From Septoria linicola (Eukaryota > Ascomycota > Dothideomycetes > Mycosphaerellales > Mycosphaerellaceae): DNA of 64,000 nucleotides. Below the pieces are notes generated by a model. That model was not told the DNA's origin and did no database searches. It saw only the letters and a list, made by a program, of their open reading frames with translations. This document shows positions 11,184 to 22,405 of this stretch, in pieces. The stretch covers positions 2,666,001-2,730,000 of the forward strand of contig CP099418.1 in NCBI GenBank assembly GCA_024114885.1, given 5' to 3'. The stretch's first letter is position 1. Each line of letters opens with the position of its first letter. The translations under genes were made by a program, and so were the position numbers.

Positions 11184-13242
11184 TCACTGGAGCTTCTCTT
11201 CCTCGCTGTCGCTCCTAAGATCCTGAGCTGCTTGACTAGCGACCGGAAAAGTTGGAGCAAACTTGCTCTTCGCACGAATCTTCGCACCCCTCAACCAAAA
11301 ATAGACAGGCATCGGTACGCAGACAAAAGCGACACAACCCAGAAGAGTACCAGCCCATTGGACGCCCATGCCCTGGATCATCTGAGTGGCGAACAGCGGA
11401 AATCCAGCGCCTGCCAGACTACGCAAGAAAGTGTTCCCTGCGATCGCCGAAGCTGCGAACATCAGATATGCATCGATGAGGTAGTTCAAGCATTGCAAGA
11501 AGATGGACATGATTCCAAAGCCAGTGAGAAGGCCGCTCAATGTCGGTGCGATCCTATTCCAAATGTTAGCAGAAGTTGCATAGCACAACGACGAGTCAGT
11601 CTTACCAGTGAATGTCAGCACGGTACCCAGTCCAGCCAAACCAGAGAAGGCCAATGGCGAACGAAACGCCGCCCACAATGACGGGAGGCAGACGCCATTC
11701 GGGAATCGGCATGTCGTTGTTTGCGGCCAGCTTGCGATTGTAGCTTGGCTGTAGAACAAGCATGAAAACACCGGCTAGCATCTCGCCCAAAATCATTCCA
11801 AAGAACGGCAGGCCACCGACTCCAGCGTTGAATCCGTGGATTTGCTGGAAGACAATCGGGTAGAATGTCAGGAACAGATAGAGCAAGCCGTAGATGAAGG
11901 CCATGTAAATGCTGATTAGTAGAACGATGGGCTCGGTGAAAAGCATGCGCATTGGTCGAGACAAGTTCTTCTCGATGAGCTCGCGCAAGTCGACTTCAAT
12001 TTCTTCCTGCTTGGCGTGGATGCCCCTGAGTGAAAGTTTAGTCTGTGCACAACACTAGCTTCGTGAAATGCATTGGGACTTACCAGTTTTTCGTGCGTCT
12101 ACGCAGGTCTGCAGCTTTGTTCACCAAAATCACTGGCGGGTAGGTTTCTTCGAGGAAAAGCAATGATAGTCCGAGGCCAAGAAAGCCCATGATCGCTGTG
12201 ATGTACTACCGGTGGAAGTGCCAGGTCAGCCAATATCTCAGAGCACAACAATGCTTGCTCAATATCTTACCTCAGTCCATCGCCAGCCAAGGTAGCTCTC
12301 CACGATGAATCCTCCAATGAAGGGCGCAAGAAGTGGTCCTGAGAAAACAGTCATGCTAAAGACCGTAATAGCAAGTCCACGCTGACGGTTTGAGAACATG
12401 TCCGCGAACACAGCGCCAACACAGGTCAAGGGACAAGCTCCGAAGAAGCCAGCAAAGAATCTGCAGATGAAAACTGTTTGGGCATCCTTCCCAACAGCCA
12501 CTGCAATATTGAAGATTGAAAACCCAAATGAAGAGACCAGCAGCGGCGTCTTTCTCCCCATCAATTCACTCATGGGCGCCCAGAGGATAGGACCAGTTGC
12601 AAACCCGAGCACGTAGAGAGAGACCCCTAGGATGCCGACCTCGCGGGAGACATCGAACTGCGTAGCAACCACCCCTGTAGCCGTCGAGAAGATGGAGCTT
12701 CCAAATGATGCTACGAGAGTGACATAGCCCAACGTGAAAGCGACAGGAAGCTTCTTCTTCAGCGGCCAGTTGTGTGCGTGCAAAGGATCGTTAGGACCAT
12801 CGAACTCGACCACATACTCTTCCCGACCCGGCAGGTTCGGTGGATAGGGCTTGCCGGCTCCGAAGGAAGGCAACGGCGTTCTACTATGCTTCGTCGCTGT
12901 CCTAGAGCGCAAGCTTGCACCAACAGTGGCGCTATGTTGACTTCGTCCGGTCTGGATCCTGCTGAGTGCGGTGGGATGTCTTTCAAGGTCAACATCGTCT
13001 CGCTGCGTCGCCATTCTCGATACGCCCATCTCGCATCGTTCTATCGATCGTCCAGATGACGATGAGCCGGAGCTAGACGAGCTCATACCAGTGATCGTGC
13101 GCTCCATTGCCTCGTGCCTTTCTGCTTTCTCCATGGGATTCAGAGTCTCTCGTGCACCTGGAGTCGATCCTGGTGCAATGTTGAATCTCTCTGGACTGGA
13201 CTCCCTCTCCACTGCCTCTAGTCTTCGATCTTCTAAATTCAT
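11184..13242 (-). CDS. MFS transporter, DHA1 family (polyamine/drug type)
   Basis: Complement of four exons, 11184-11553, 11606-12025, 12084-12205 and 12271-13242, total 627 residues. Introns are 52, 58 and 65 bp, all GT-AG, and phases match at each join. A long Ser-rich cytoplasmic N-terminus (about 150 residues) precedes the segment PNDPLHAHNWPLKKK, typical of Tpo1-like DHA1 proteins. The first six helices contain the motif A-like loop SELMGRKTP. The LGWRWTE segment before the first splice is typical of the family. The second half starts with QEEIEVDLRELIEKN and contains GLLYLFLTFYPIVF. It is probably a plasma-membrane proton antiporter for polyamines or drugs; the substrate cannot be read from sequence. 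There is no neighbouring biosynthetic cluster. Confidence 0.88.
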
Positions 13243-14063
13243 GGCTGCGCAAAATTCTGTCTTGTCCTGGAGACTGTCGTCAATTCACATAAAAGGATAC
13301 TCACGATGTCATGCACGGCACAACGCTGCCGATATAATAAGAGAGCGACCATAGATTTACAGACCAGGGTAGCAGCACTATGACTTAATCAACACGTTCG
13401 AGCCTTCCTTGCGGCTCTAGTCGGCAGTGGAGGTTTCCTCTCGCAGTGTGGCACTACCGTCTACATGCGGCTGGTAGGGACCAAAGTGCTTTGGTTGAGA
13501 TTGACCGATGCCCATTGCCGGTCAGTGCGCAGAATTCTGCTTAGCAAGGAGCAAGCGAGGCGCACGCGTGGCCGATCTGCTGAGGAGCAAATTCTTCTGC
13601 GAAAGTCCTTCGCAGTTAAAGGTGCCTTATGCCGAAGCCGAAGGACTCACGCACGTTGGACAAGCGCGAGTGGCGAGCCGTGCCGAAGATGTTCTACCGA
13701 TTTACGCCGATGTTTGTCCTTGTCCTGAGATATCAGTTCAGTCGTCTTTTGACCGAACGCTATAATGCTATGTCAGTGTGTCTGAAGTGCAACTTCTATA
13801 GCTAAGGTTCAACTCTATCCATGGTGAGTGACAAGCGGTAGAACTCAAATCAGCACCTAGCCTTGGGACATAACGGACTCCGACTCGTCTACAACGGCCT
13901 GAAGGAATAGCAAGCGTGTAAGCATCACATAAGCACTTCAGGCTGACACTTGATGCGATGAAGGAGACGAGGGGGTATTTTACATAACCTACACTACTTG
14001 AACATCACACTGGGGACCATATCCTCATCATCTCGTAAGTCGTGGCTCGCTGCTGCAATCGCT
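13243..14063. other. Intergenic, 0.8 kb
   Basis: Promoter of the minus-strand MFS gene and 3' flank of HSP78. Short ORFs (13465-13765) are unconvincing. No element recognised. Confidence 0.4.
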
Positions 14064-16543
14064 CTATGCCCTGTCTGCTGCAGACACAACTACATCCAGA
14101 TGCGCACCACCATCTTGAACGATTACAGTCGCAGTATCCCCGCTCTTGATGGCGCCTCTGATGATCTTATCCGCTAAGCTGTTACCAACCTCCTTGGATA
14201 TGAGACGATTCAATGGTCTGGCGCCGTAGCGTGGATCGTACCCTTTGTCACAAAGCCAAGTCTTGACCTCATCGCTGACTTGAAGAGTGATGCGGCGATC
14301 ATCAAGCCTTGTCTGCAGCTCCCGTAGACGAATATCAACGATATCTCGCAAAGCCTCTTTCGAGAGCCTCTTGAAAATGATGAACTCGTCCAGGCGGTTG
14401 ATGAATTCTGGAGGATATGAGCTTTGCACAACCTCCATGACTTGCTGTTTGACATCGGGAGAGATATCCGAGCCAGCAGTGTCGTCCGCAATCAACACAT
14501 CAGCCCCTAGATTCGATGTCAAGACGATGATAGTATTGCGGAAATCAACTCGGCGCCCCTGCGCGTCAGTCAGGAAGCCCTCATCCAGCACTTGCAGTAG
14601 TAGTGTGCTGATGTCTCGATGGGCTTTCTCAAACTCGTCGAAAAGCAGGACTGCGTAAGGCTTGCGGCGTACTGCTTCTGTCAGTTGGCCAGCGTCCTCA
14701 TATCCGACGTAACCAGCCGGAGACCCGATCAGGCGAGAAACAGTGTGTTTCTCCTGGAATTCGCTCATGTCAAAGCGGATTACCGCATTCGCCGTGGAAA
14801 AGAGGAAATCTGCCATTCTCTGTAAATGTCCAGTGTCAGCAAAATTTCTAGGTTGCGATAGGGAACTTGTGCAATGCGCCGCCCTGGTATCGTGTCGATG
14901 CCATGAACGGGCGATGCTACTACACGGGCACTTACCTTGCATAACTCCGTCTTTCCTACACCTGTTGGCCCTAGAAACATGAACGATGCAATCGGTCTGT
15001 TCTCGCCGCTAAGTCCAGCTCGTTGCATCCGTACTGCATTGCTTACAGCGCTCAGCGCTTCTTCCTGACCTCTCACTGATCGACGAAGGACATTTTCCAT
15101 ATCGATCAGTTTCTCAATCTCGCCGCTCATCAACTTGGTGACGGGAATGCCTGTTGACTTAGCGACGACCAACGCAATGTCGTCTGCAGTCACCGCGTCG
15201 TGAATCAAAGTGTCCTTCGCGGCTGTCTTCGATTTTCCGCCTTGTTCTTCGGGCAGCTTCTTCTGCAGCTCTGGAATTCGTGCATACTGTAATTCGCTTG
15301 CTTTGGCGAAATTACCTTCTCGTTGCGCCTGGTCAAGCTCGATGCGCGCTCGTTCCAGCTCCTCTTTGGCCTTTTTGATTTCTTCAATCTCTGCCCGTTC
15401 TGCCTCCCACTTTTCAGTCAGCGCGCCCAGCTCGTCCTGCTTCAGGGTCAATGTCTTCTCGAGCTGTTCACGCCGCTCTTTCGAGGCAACATCGGTTTCC
15501 TTTCGCAATGACTCGAGCTCGATCTGAATCGTCATGATTTGGCGATCGAGTTCTTGTATTGCATCTGGCTTCGATTCCTGCTGAAGTCGAAGGGCAGAGG
15601 CGGCTTCGTCGACCAGATCAATCGCTTTGTCGGGGAGGAACCGGTCAGCAATGTAGCGATTCGAGTACGCTGCAGCAGCGACCAGTGCTCCATCGGTAAT
15701 GCGTACCCCATGGTGCACTTCATAACGATCTTTGATACCGCGCAGGATGGATACAGTGTCTTGCACAGATGGCTCTTCCACCAGGATGGGCTGGAATCGG
15801 CGTGCAAGTGCAGCATCCTTTTCTATTTGTCGATACTCATTGAGCGTCGTGGCACCACAGCACTGCAACTCTCCTCGCGACAAAGCTGGTTTCAGCAAAT
15901 TACTGGCATCGATCGATCCTTCTGCCTTGCCTAGTCCGAGGAGCGTATGCAACTCATCCACAAACAGAACAATGCCTCCTTTTGCATCAGATACTTCTTT
16001 CAATACAGCCTTGAGTCGTTCCTCAAAGTCGCCGCGAAACTTTGCCCCAGCAATCAGACTCCCCAAATCGAGGCTAATGACCTTCTTGTCCTTGATCGAC
16101 TCCGGAACGTCGCCTTTCACGATGCGTTGTGCCAACCCCTCGAGTATAGCAGTCTTTCCTGTGCCCGCAGAGCCAATCAACACTGGGTTGTTTTTCGAGC
16201 GACGTGACAATATCTGAATTGTTCGCTTGATTTCAGCATCGCGACCAATTACTGGGTCAAGCTTGCCTTCTTTGGCCCTGGCAGTTAAGTCCACGCCATA
16301 TTGTTCCAGGGCAGATTTCTCAGGTTCGCCGCCCAAATTCATGCGATGAGTGCCACCGGGAGGCTGCGGTCGTCCGCTTGCGTATAATCGACATTGCCGC
16401 AGGTATGGCAGCCTGTATTGCAGAGTGCGTGCTGTGGCAGAGGACTGTGCGCCGCATATTGCAGCTTGTACGCTGGTTCGTGGTAGTGAGCTTCGTAGAC
16501 AGGCAATGCGCCTCGCTGCGACCCTCGGGGATGCACTCAGCAT
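14064..16543 (-). CDS. HSP78: Mitochondrial Hsp78, ClpB-type disaggregase
   Basis: Complement of 14064-14819 joined to 14936-16543, 787 residues (yeast Hsp78 is about 811). The single 116-bp intron (GTAAGT to ACAG) falls just after the second Walker A, between ELCK and RMADFLFS. The N-terminus is Arg/Ser/Ala-rich without acids for about 50 residues, as in a mitochondrial presequence. NBD1 begins near residue 80 with Walker A GSAGTGKT (124-131). A coiled-coil middle domain runs from about 330 to 450. NBD2 has Walker A GPTGVGKT (525-532) and Walker B VLLFDEFEKA. The Clp N-domain is absent, as normal for Hsp78. The protein works with mtHsp70 to dissolve aggregates in the matrix. A heat-shock-element-like site lies about 120 bp upstream. 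Confidence 0.95.
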
Positions 16544-16974
16544 AGTCTGAACTACTTGGGAAGCAGAAATGTAATGAGATTATACTGTACAGTTTGAGAT
16601 TTCATGCAAGACGGCCACATCACGTCCTCATCTGTAGTGTCGTGATGGACCCCAGACGACGCTTCTGGAAGATGCGAGGTATCAAAGCGTTCATGGGAGT
16701 AGTTAATTTAGTGGGCGTGGGGTAGGAAGAAATGGGCGAATAGCACATCACGAAACGCAGCTAACTACTGAGGTACTGGGACAGGAGCGATTGAAGGTCA
16801 TTGCGATCATGCACGTATTTTTGGTATCTATCATCACGCATAAAGTCCATGCAATCTTGAGGCCGTGTACTCGACAAGAGGGTTCTCGTCCTCATCGCAA
16901 TCAGCACGTCCTGCGCTGGCATGCTTTTAACGTCGTCGTGGCTCTGTTCCTACACTCATTCGCACGCGAGTGAT
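16544..16974. other. HSP78 promoter / 3' flank of eEF1B
   Basis: 431 bp between two minus-strand genes. It holds the HSP78 promoter, including the heat-shock-element-like site at 16658-16675. No gene is seen. Confidence 0.5.
16658..16675. promoter_or_regulatory. Heat-shock-element-like site upstream of HSP78
   Basis: The core TTCTGGAA (16663-16670) fits the TTCnnGAA inverted pair bound by Hsf1. The flanking units at the correct 5-bp spacing are imperfect (GAC before, TGC after), so it reads GAC-gc-TTC-tg-GAA-ga-TGC. It is about 120 bp upstream of the HSP78 ATG. The motif is seen; the function is inferred from the target gene. Confidence 0.5.
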
Positions 16975-18060
16975 TTACAGCTTTTGCATCTAACGTTGGG
17001 TGAACTTTGGTCAGCAAATGTCTCTTAATCACGTTCTCGTCGCTGGGGATACTTACAGCTGCAACATCAGAGGACTGGACGTAATCCTCGAAGCCCTCAA
17101 TCTGCTCTTGGAGCGCCTCAAGAGAGACCTTGTCATCCTCAATGACACAGTTGATCTGGAGCTTCTTGATACCGAAACCAACGGCAACAAGCTTGCCTCC
17201 TCCCCAAACGAGACCGTCCTGTTCAATGCCACGGACGGATGCCTCAAGCTCCTTCATGTCAGTCTCGTCATCTGTCAAGAGAATTAGCCACAGTCCACCA
17301 GTGCAATTATGATAACATGTGGCCTACCCCATGGCTTCACGTCGAGCGTAACAATAGACTTGGCCGCTGGCTTAGTCTTGCCCTCCTTCTTCTTTCTGTA
17401 CTCCTCCAGACGCTCTTCTCTGATGCGAACAGCCTCCGCGTCTTCCTCCTCATCATCTGAGCCGAAGAGGTCGACATCATCGTCATCCTCCTCCGCAGCC
17501 TTCTCAGGTGCCTTTGCAGGGTTGACGGTGAGCTCGGAGGACTCTGGGCCATATGCGGTGGCGGCCTTGCTTGGGTCACCTGGCAGCGTAGAGAATTCTG
17601 GCTCGAAGGTGGAAATGTGCTTGTACCAGCGGTAGGCGTGTGGGAAGTTCTCGACCTTTGGCTGTTCGCTGATGGACTGGAAGACCTTCACATCGGCCTG
17701 AGATGCGCCATAGCTGGTAGAAGGTCAGTACACATCTTTGGCAGAAAAGTAGTACATTCGTTCAGGCAATGTCGGGACAACAACAGGAGTCAGAGGTGCG
17801 CAAGCGCTTTGGTGTGGTTTCATGTGGAGGGTCTTAAGCTCCTCAATAACACGGACCAAATTGTATTCATCAGGGAAGTGGTGCGATGGGAGCGGTGCAT
17901 GAGCGTGAGGAATTCGACTTACCCGACAATGTATGAGCGAGTCTTGACCCAGTTGTCAAGAACTGTTGATATTTTCTTAGCGCATTGAGCCGAGGCGATG
18001 GAGCAGTAGCAGCAACGTACGGGTCAAGCCAGTCTCGGAGACGAAGTCGGTGAATCCCAT
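16975..18060 (-). CDS. EFB1: Translation elongation factor eEF1B alpha (GDP/GTP exchange factor)
   Basis: Complement of five exons: 16975-16989, 17057-17271, 17328-17713, 17923-17962 and 18021-18060, total 231 residues. All joins are GT-AG and in phase. Two 40-nt exons and a 15-nt last exon (MQKL-stop) make this gene finely split at both ends. The N-terminal GST-like part includes LLDNWVKTRSYIVGYGASQADV. A highly acidic linker (EEDDDDVDLFGSDDEEED) follows, then the exchange domain with TLDVKPWGDDETDM, GLVWGGGKLVAVGFGI and LQINCVIEDDKV. It exchanges nucleotide on eEF1A in the cytosol. The last exon supplies the conserved C-terminal residues that contact eEF1A. It is divergent from EMC5, with 285 bp between starts. 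Confidence 0.95.
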
Positions 18061-18345
18061 TGTGCTAGAGTGTGTGAGGTGTTGAGGTGTTTGGAGTTCG
18101 TGTTTGGCCAAAGTGACTGGTGAAAATGACAACGAGGGGGATATTTTGTGCAAAGCTCGCGAAAGTGGTGACCCACTTTTATCAGCCAATAATCTTTCCA
18201 GGAAGCCTGCGCTTTGGGCTGCGGCTCTGGGAGTCTCTACCTGGTGGCTTGCTGCATCGTACAGACTACCAGCACGACACACACCAGTCCAAGGAACCAC
18301 TCAGCTGTACTGTGCTAGCACTGCTGACAGAATATCAACGTCACG
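18061..18345. promoter_or_regulatory. Divergent promoter of eEF1B and EMC5
   Basis: 285 bp lie between the ATG of eEF1B on the minus strand (18060) and that of EMC5 on the plus strand (18346). Both promoters must lie here unless leaders are spliced from elsewhere. No specific factor site was recognised. Confidence 0.5.
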
Positions 18346-18827
18346 ATGGGTGCCTCGGCTCATCTGGTCAACCTGGCGGGAATCGTCTTCTTGACGCATG
18401 CGTTAGTCTACGATCCAAGAATCCAGCCTTGCTCTATGCTTACACCATTGCCAGCGTGTACAGCTCATACGAACACTCGCTCTTGCCATCATCCTCGATA
18501 CCACCTACACCGAGCTCGATACTACCTGCTGCGCTTGATCCAAAGGTCTCAATACCGACCGACATTGTGCTTGAGACACTGTTCTCTGTACTATTACTCT
18601 GCGTAGGCGTCGTGATTGGGAGCCCAGACCTCAAGCCCATACAGTGGAACGTCTGGGCGGGCAGGCTAGAACGGAGCAAGGAGGCGAGGGAGGTCACAGC
18701 TGTAGGTGTAGGCGGAGGAAATCCATTCGCGGTCCTGGAAGAGCGGCCCAGCTTTCTAGATGTTAGGAAAACGAGGGAAGACTTTGCAAGATGGCACAAG
18801 GAGTCGAGTCTTACTGATGGGGCTTGA
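18346..18827 (+). CDS. EMC5: ER membrane complex subunit 5 (EMC5/MMGT family)
   Basis: Exons 18346-18401 and 18455-18827, with a 53-bp intron (GTTAGT to CCAG), encode 142 residues. Exon 1 gives MGASAHLVNLAGIVFLTHA, the conserved first membrane helix. Exon 2 begins VYSSYEHS, followed by a Ser/Pro-rich lumenal loop, then PTDIVLETLFSVLLLCVGVVIGSPDLKPIQW with the second helix and a conserved cytosolic turn. The C-terminus FAVLEERPSFLDVR is typical of fungal Emc5. It is part of the ER membrane insertase for tail-anchored and multipass proteins. The family was also called membrane magnesium transporter, now considered doubtful. The lumenal loop is longer than in the short family members I recall. 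Confidence 0.92.
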
Positions 18828-19132
18828 GAGCATGTAACACCCGTCAGAATCGCACAAGACTATGGTATTGTTGCAGACCTGTTCACGGTCGCGGGTCGAC
18901 CAGACACCTGATAGCACAATCACGCGAGAAGTAAGGGCATGGCCTGTAGACATGGCGGAAGACGTACTCATGGAGATTGCATGAGGTCGTACCTTCCTCG
19001 GTGAGAGTTGTAGCTGCCGTGTGATCATCTCATGGCACCTGCCCAAGCAGATTCCCAACCTCTGACCTTCTTCTCACGGCACTTTGCTCACTGTTATTCC
19101 AGCTCTCATTCGTCACAGCCCAATCTAACAAG
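18828..19132. other. Intergenic, 0.3 kb
   Basis: 305 bp between two plus-strand genes, containing the EMC5 3' flank and MSH5 promoter. No gene or element recognised. Confidence 0.45.
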
Positions 19133-22100
19133 ATGCAGAGCAACAAACGTCGTCGCGGGAATGACACTGGCGCAAAGCGTGGACAAGCCCGGACAACATC
19201 CTCATACTCCAATATCCGTACTGGAACTCGCCAGTCACAACCGTCACGTACTGCGACACAGCTTTCGCGACGAACTTTGGGCACATCAGTGGCTCCGTTA
19301 AATGTACCAACAAGAGCGTCCTCAAATCAGTCGGAGCTATCGAGTCATACTTTCCGTGGTGACGATGAAGCGCCTAGCGTGGTCACTCACGTCGCCCCTG
19401 ATCAGGCCGCGATCATGGACGAGGAAGCTCTGAGTGAAGTCGTCATGGCACTCAACGTTACCGACAAAGGCTCTGTTGGTTGCGTCTACTACGTTGCACG
19501 ACATGCAAAGCTATGCTTCATGGAAGACGTTCAGGCTGGGGGCTCGGACGTTGTGGATGCTCGTGAGCTGTTGCTGGCCCTGCCGTGTCACGTTCACTAA
19601 CGATCGATACAGTCAAGCTTTTCATTGATCCCACTGTCATTCTGGTATCCACAAAGTGCAACGATGAGGTGATTCATTGTCTGGATCCTGAGCTGCGCAA
19701 TCAGCGAGCATCTGTCGATGGCCGCAGTGACCAAACACGCCTGCCCTACCTACTGGAATGCCGGCCCAATTCGGAATTCAATTATGCAACGGGCAAAGCG
19801 AAGTTGCTGAGCCTTCGGATTGGACAACTCGACGGTCCGGCTGTTACATACATTGTGCCCGGCGACGCAGTTGCCACCGATGAACACTTCGACGGCCATG
19901 AGGCCGAGCACAGTGGCTCGCAGAACGCTCTGCTCCGGCTGTCTGGCCTGATTAACATGGACAGTCGTCTTACAGTGGGCTGCGTTGGTGCTGTGCTGAC
20001 CTACCTGCAACGCAGAAAAGCTGCCACATTTCTTCCCGGAGACAGAGATGCCGAGGCCGTTTTTCCAATTGACACAATCGAGATGTTCAGTCTGGGAGGC
20101 TCGATGTTCATCAACGCGGAGACATTACTGTCACTTCAAATCACGTCGACCGAGGCCCATCCCAATGTGCAACAACAAGGACCGTCGAGCAAGAATTGGT
20201 CGCGGGGATCGAAAGAGGGACTTTCTGTTTATGGACTGTTCCACCACCTAGCCAAGACCGGCCAAGGTCGACGCCTACTCCGCCAGATCTTTCTGCGTCC
20301 GAGCCTCAACATGGAAGTGATTGATGAGCGCCACAGAATGATCAGTGCACTTCTGGTGCCGGAGAACACTGGTGTACTGAGCCGCCTGATCAATGCTCTT
20401 GGAGGCGTCAAAGATATGCGTAGCGTTCTTTTAGACCTTCGCAAAGGCGTAAGCAGAGGAGTGAACCAAGGTCGGGCTATAGCCCCTTCAGTCTGGACCA
20501 GCTTGCGACAATTCACTTTCTCGGCCTTGGACCTCACTGATGCACTCGGCGAAGCGACTGGCCTCCAACGCCTCGTCATTCCGCAAAAGATCGCGGAGAG
20601 ATTTGACAAGCAACGCTTAGCTGAGGTCGGGGCTCTAATCAGCAACATTGTCGATTTCGACATGTCGCGGGAGGCGAAGCGGACTGTAGTTCTCAATGGC
20701 ATCAACGACGAACTGGACGAAGCGAAGCATACCTACGAGGCCATAGAAGACATGCTGTCTCATGTTGCTGAAGACATCGCCCGTAACGTGCCGGAAGACC
20801 TTGAATCCAAGGTCAACGTCATATTCTTCCCACAAATCGGTTTCTTGATCTCTATCGAGCATGAGGAAGGCGCCACGCCTGTGTCATATGAGGGCCCCAA
20901 CCCAGAGCAACACTGGGAAAAGATGTTCACGTCTTCCACCCACGCGTAAGCTATACGATTACACTACACGACTTCACTTGCTAAAACAAGCCTAGGTACT
21001 ATAAAAACTCAAACACGATGGAATTGGACGACGAGTATGGTGACATCTGGGGCCGCATTCTAGACATGGAGATTGAGATAATCCAGAACACGGCCCAGCG
21101 TGTGCTGGAATACGAGCATATTATCAACATTGCCTCTGACATTTGTGGGGAGCTCGATGCCATTGTGGCACTCACCAGGGGCGCCGAACAATACAAGCTC
21201 ACCAAACCTGACATGACAGAACAGAACGTGGTCAAGATCGACGGAGGGCGCCATATACTACAAGAGCTCACTGTCCCGGCGTTTGTACCCAACGGCACAT
21301 ACCTTCTCGGAGGCTGTGGTGACGAACAAGCTGAAGATCCGCGAGAGTGCAAGATCTCAGCAGACCCTCGAATAAGGCGCCCACTGCCTCCAGACGCTCC
21401 TTCCATGCTGCTACTGACAGGACCAAATTACTCGGGCAAGAGCATCTACCTGAAACAAGTAGCCATCATCGTGTATCTGGCCCATATTGGCAGCTTTGTG
21501 CCCGCGAGATATTCCACAATCGGACTGACAGATGCCATTCTCACCAGAGTCTCCACACGCGAGACAGTGTCGCGGATACAGAGCGCCTGCATGATTGATC
21601 TGCAGCAAGCCTCGATTGCTTTGGCCATTGCCACAAGACGCAGCCTTCTAATCATTGACGAATTTGGCAAGGGAACTGAATGCGATGATGGAGCTGGCCT
21701 AGCTGCTGGCGTGTTTGAGCATCTCCTTCAACGTGGAGCCCACTGTCCCAAAGTTCTCGGAGCGACACACTTTCATGAGATCTTTGAGTCTGGATTTCTT
21801 CCATCCCGACCCGCCTTGGGCTTCAGTCACATGGAGGTCGAGGTACACGATGAGCAGTCCGAGGCGGAGAATCGAATCACCTACTTGTACAACTTGCGTT
21901 CCGGCAGGAGCAGCTCCAGTTATGGCACGCTTTGTGCGGCGATGAACGGTATCGAGGCGCCGGTCACGGAGAGAGCAGACAAACTCATTGAGCTTGCCGC
22001 TCGGGGAGAAGACCTTGTTGAAGCTTGTGCGCAGCTACCGGCAGCCGAAATGGCGGAGCTGGCAGTGGCTGAGGAAACTGCGCGAGAATTTCTGATGCAT

Positions 22101-22211
22101 GAGGCGTTCGACGACCCACGTCGGATTCTGGACGATCTTCTCTCGCTACAGGTTTCAATTGAGACTACGACCGAAACTCGCGATGCATCCTGCTCACTGA
22201 GCAATGCGTAA
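19133..22211 (+). CDS. MSH5: Meiotic MutS homolog MSH5
   Basis: Exons 19133-19562, 19613-20945 and 20996-22211 encode 992 residues, with two 50-bp introns in phase. A basic Ser/Thr-rich N-terminus of about 90 residues is followed by MutS connector and lever/clamp domains. The ATPase has Walker A TGPNYSGKS (about residue 729), the ST motif, Walker B LLIIDEFGKGTE (about 804) and GATHFHEIFE. Asn-Tyr-Ser-Gly in the P-loop and the lack of the mismatch-recognition Phe-X-Glu domain are MSH5 features. Msh4-Msh5 clamps stabilise recombination intermediates for crossovers. A further intron from GTAAGT at 22208 to CAG at 22261 could swap the last codons for a tail to about 22380, but conserved sequence already ends upstream. 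Confidence 0.93.
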
Positions 22212-22405
22212 GTCGAGGAAGCTCCGTAAGGCCCGTGCAGGACGTCATTCTGCTGACACAGTGTCATATGCTCTGTCCATGACATCTCTGCTGGGAGCAG
22301 GACAAGAATGTGTATACAAACAACAGGGCGGGTATTCTCTTGTGCCACCTTTTCTCAACAACACCGAACGCCGCGCTAAATAGAAATTGACCACAATGCT
22401 GATTC

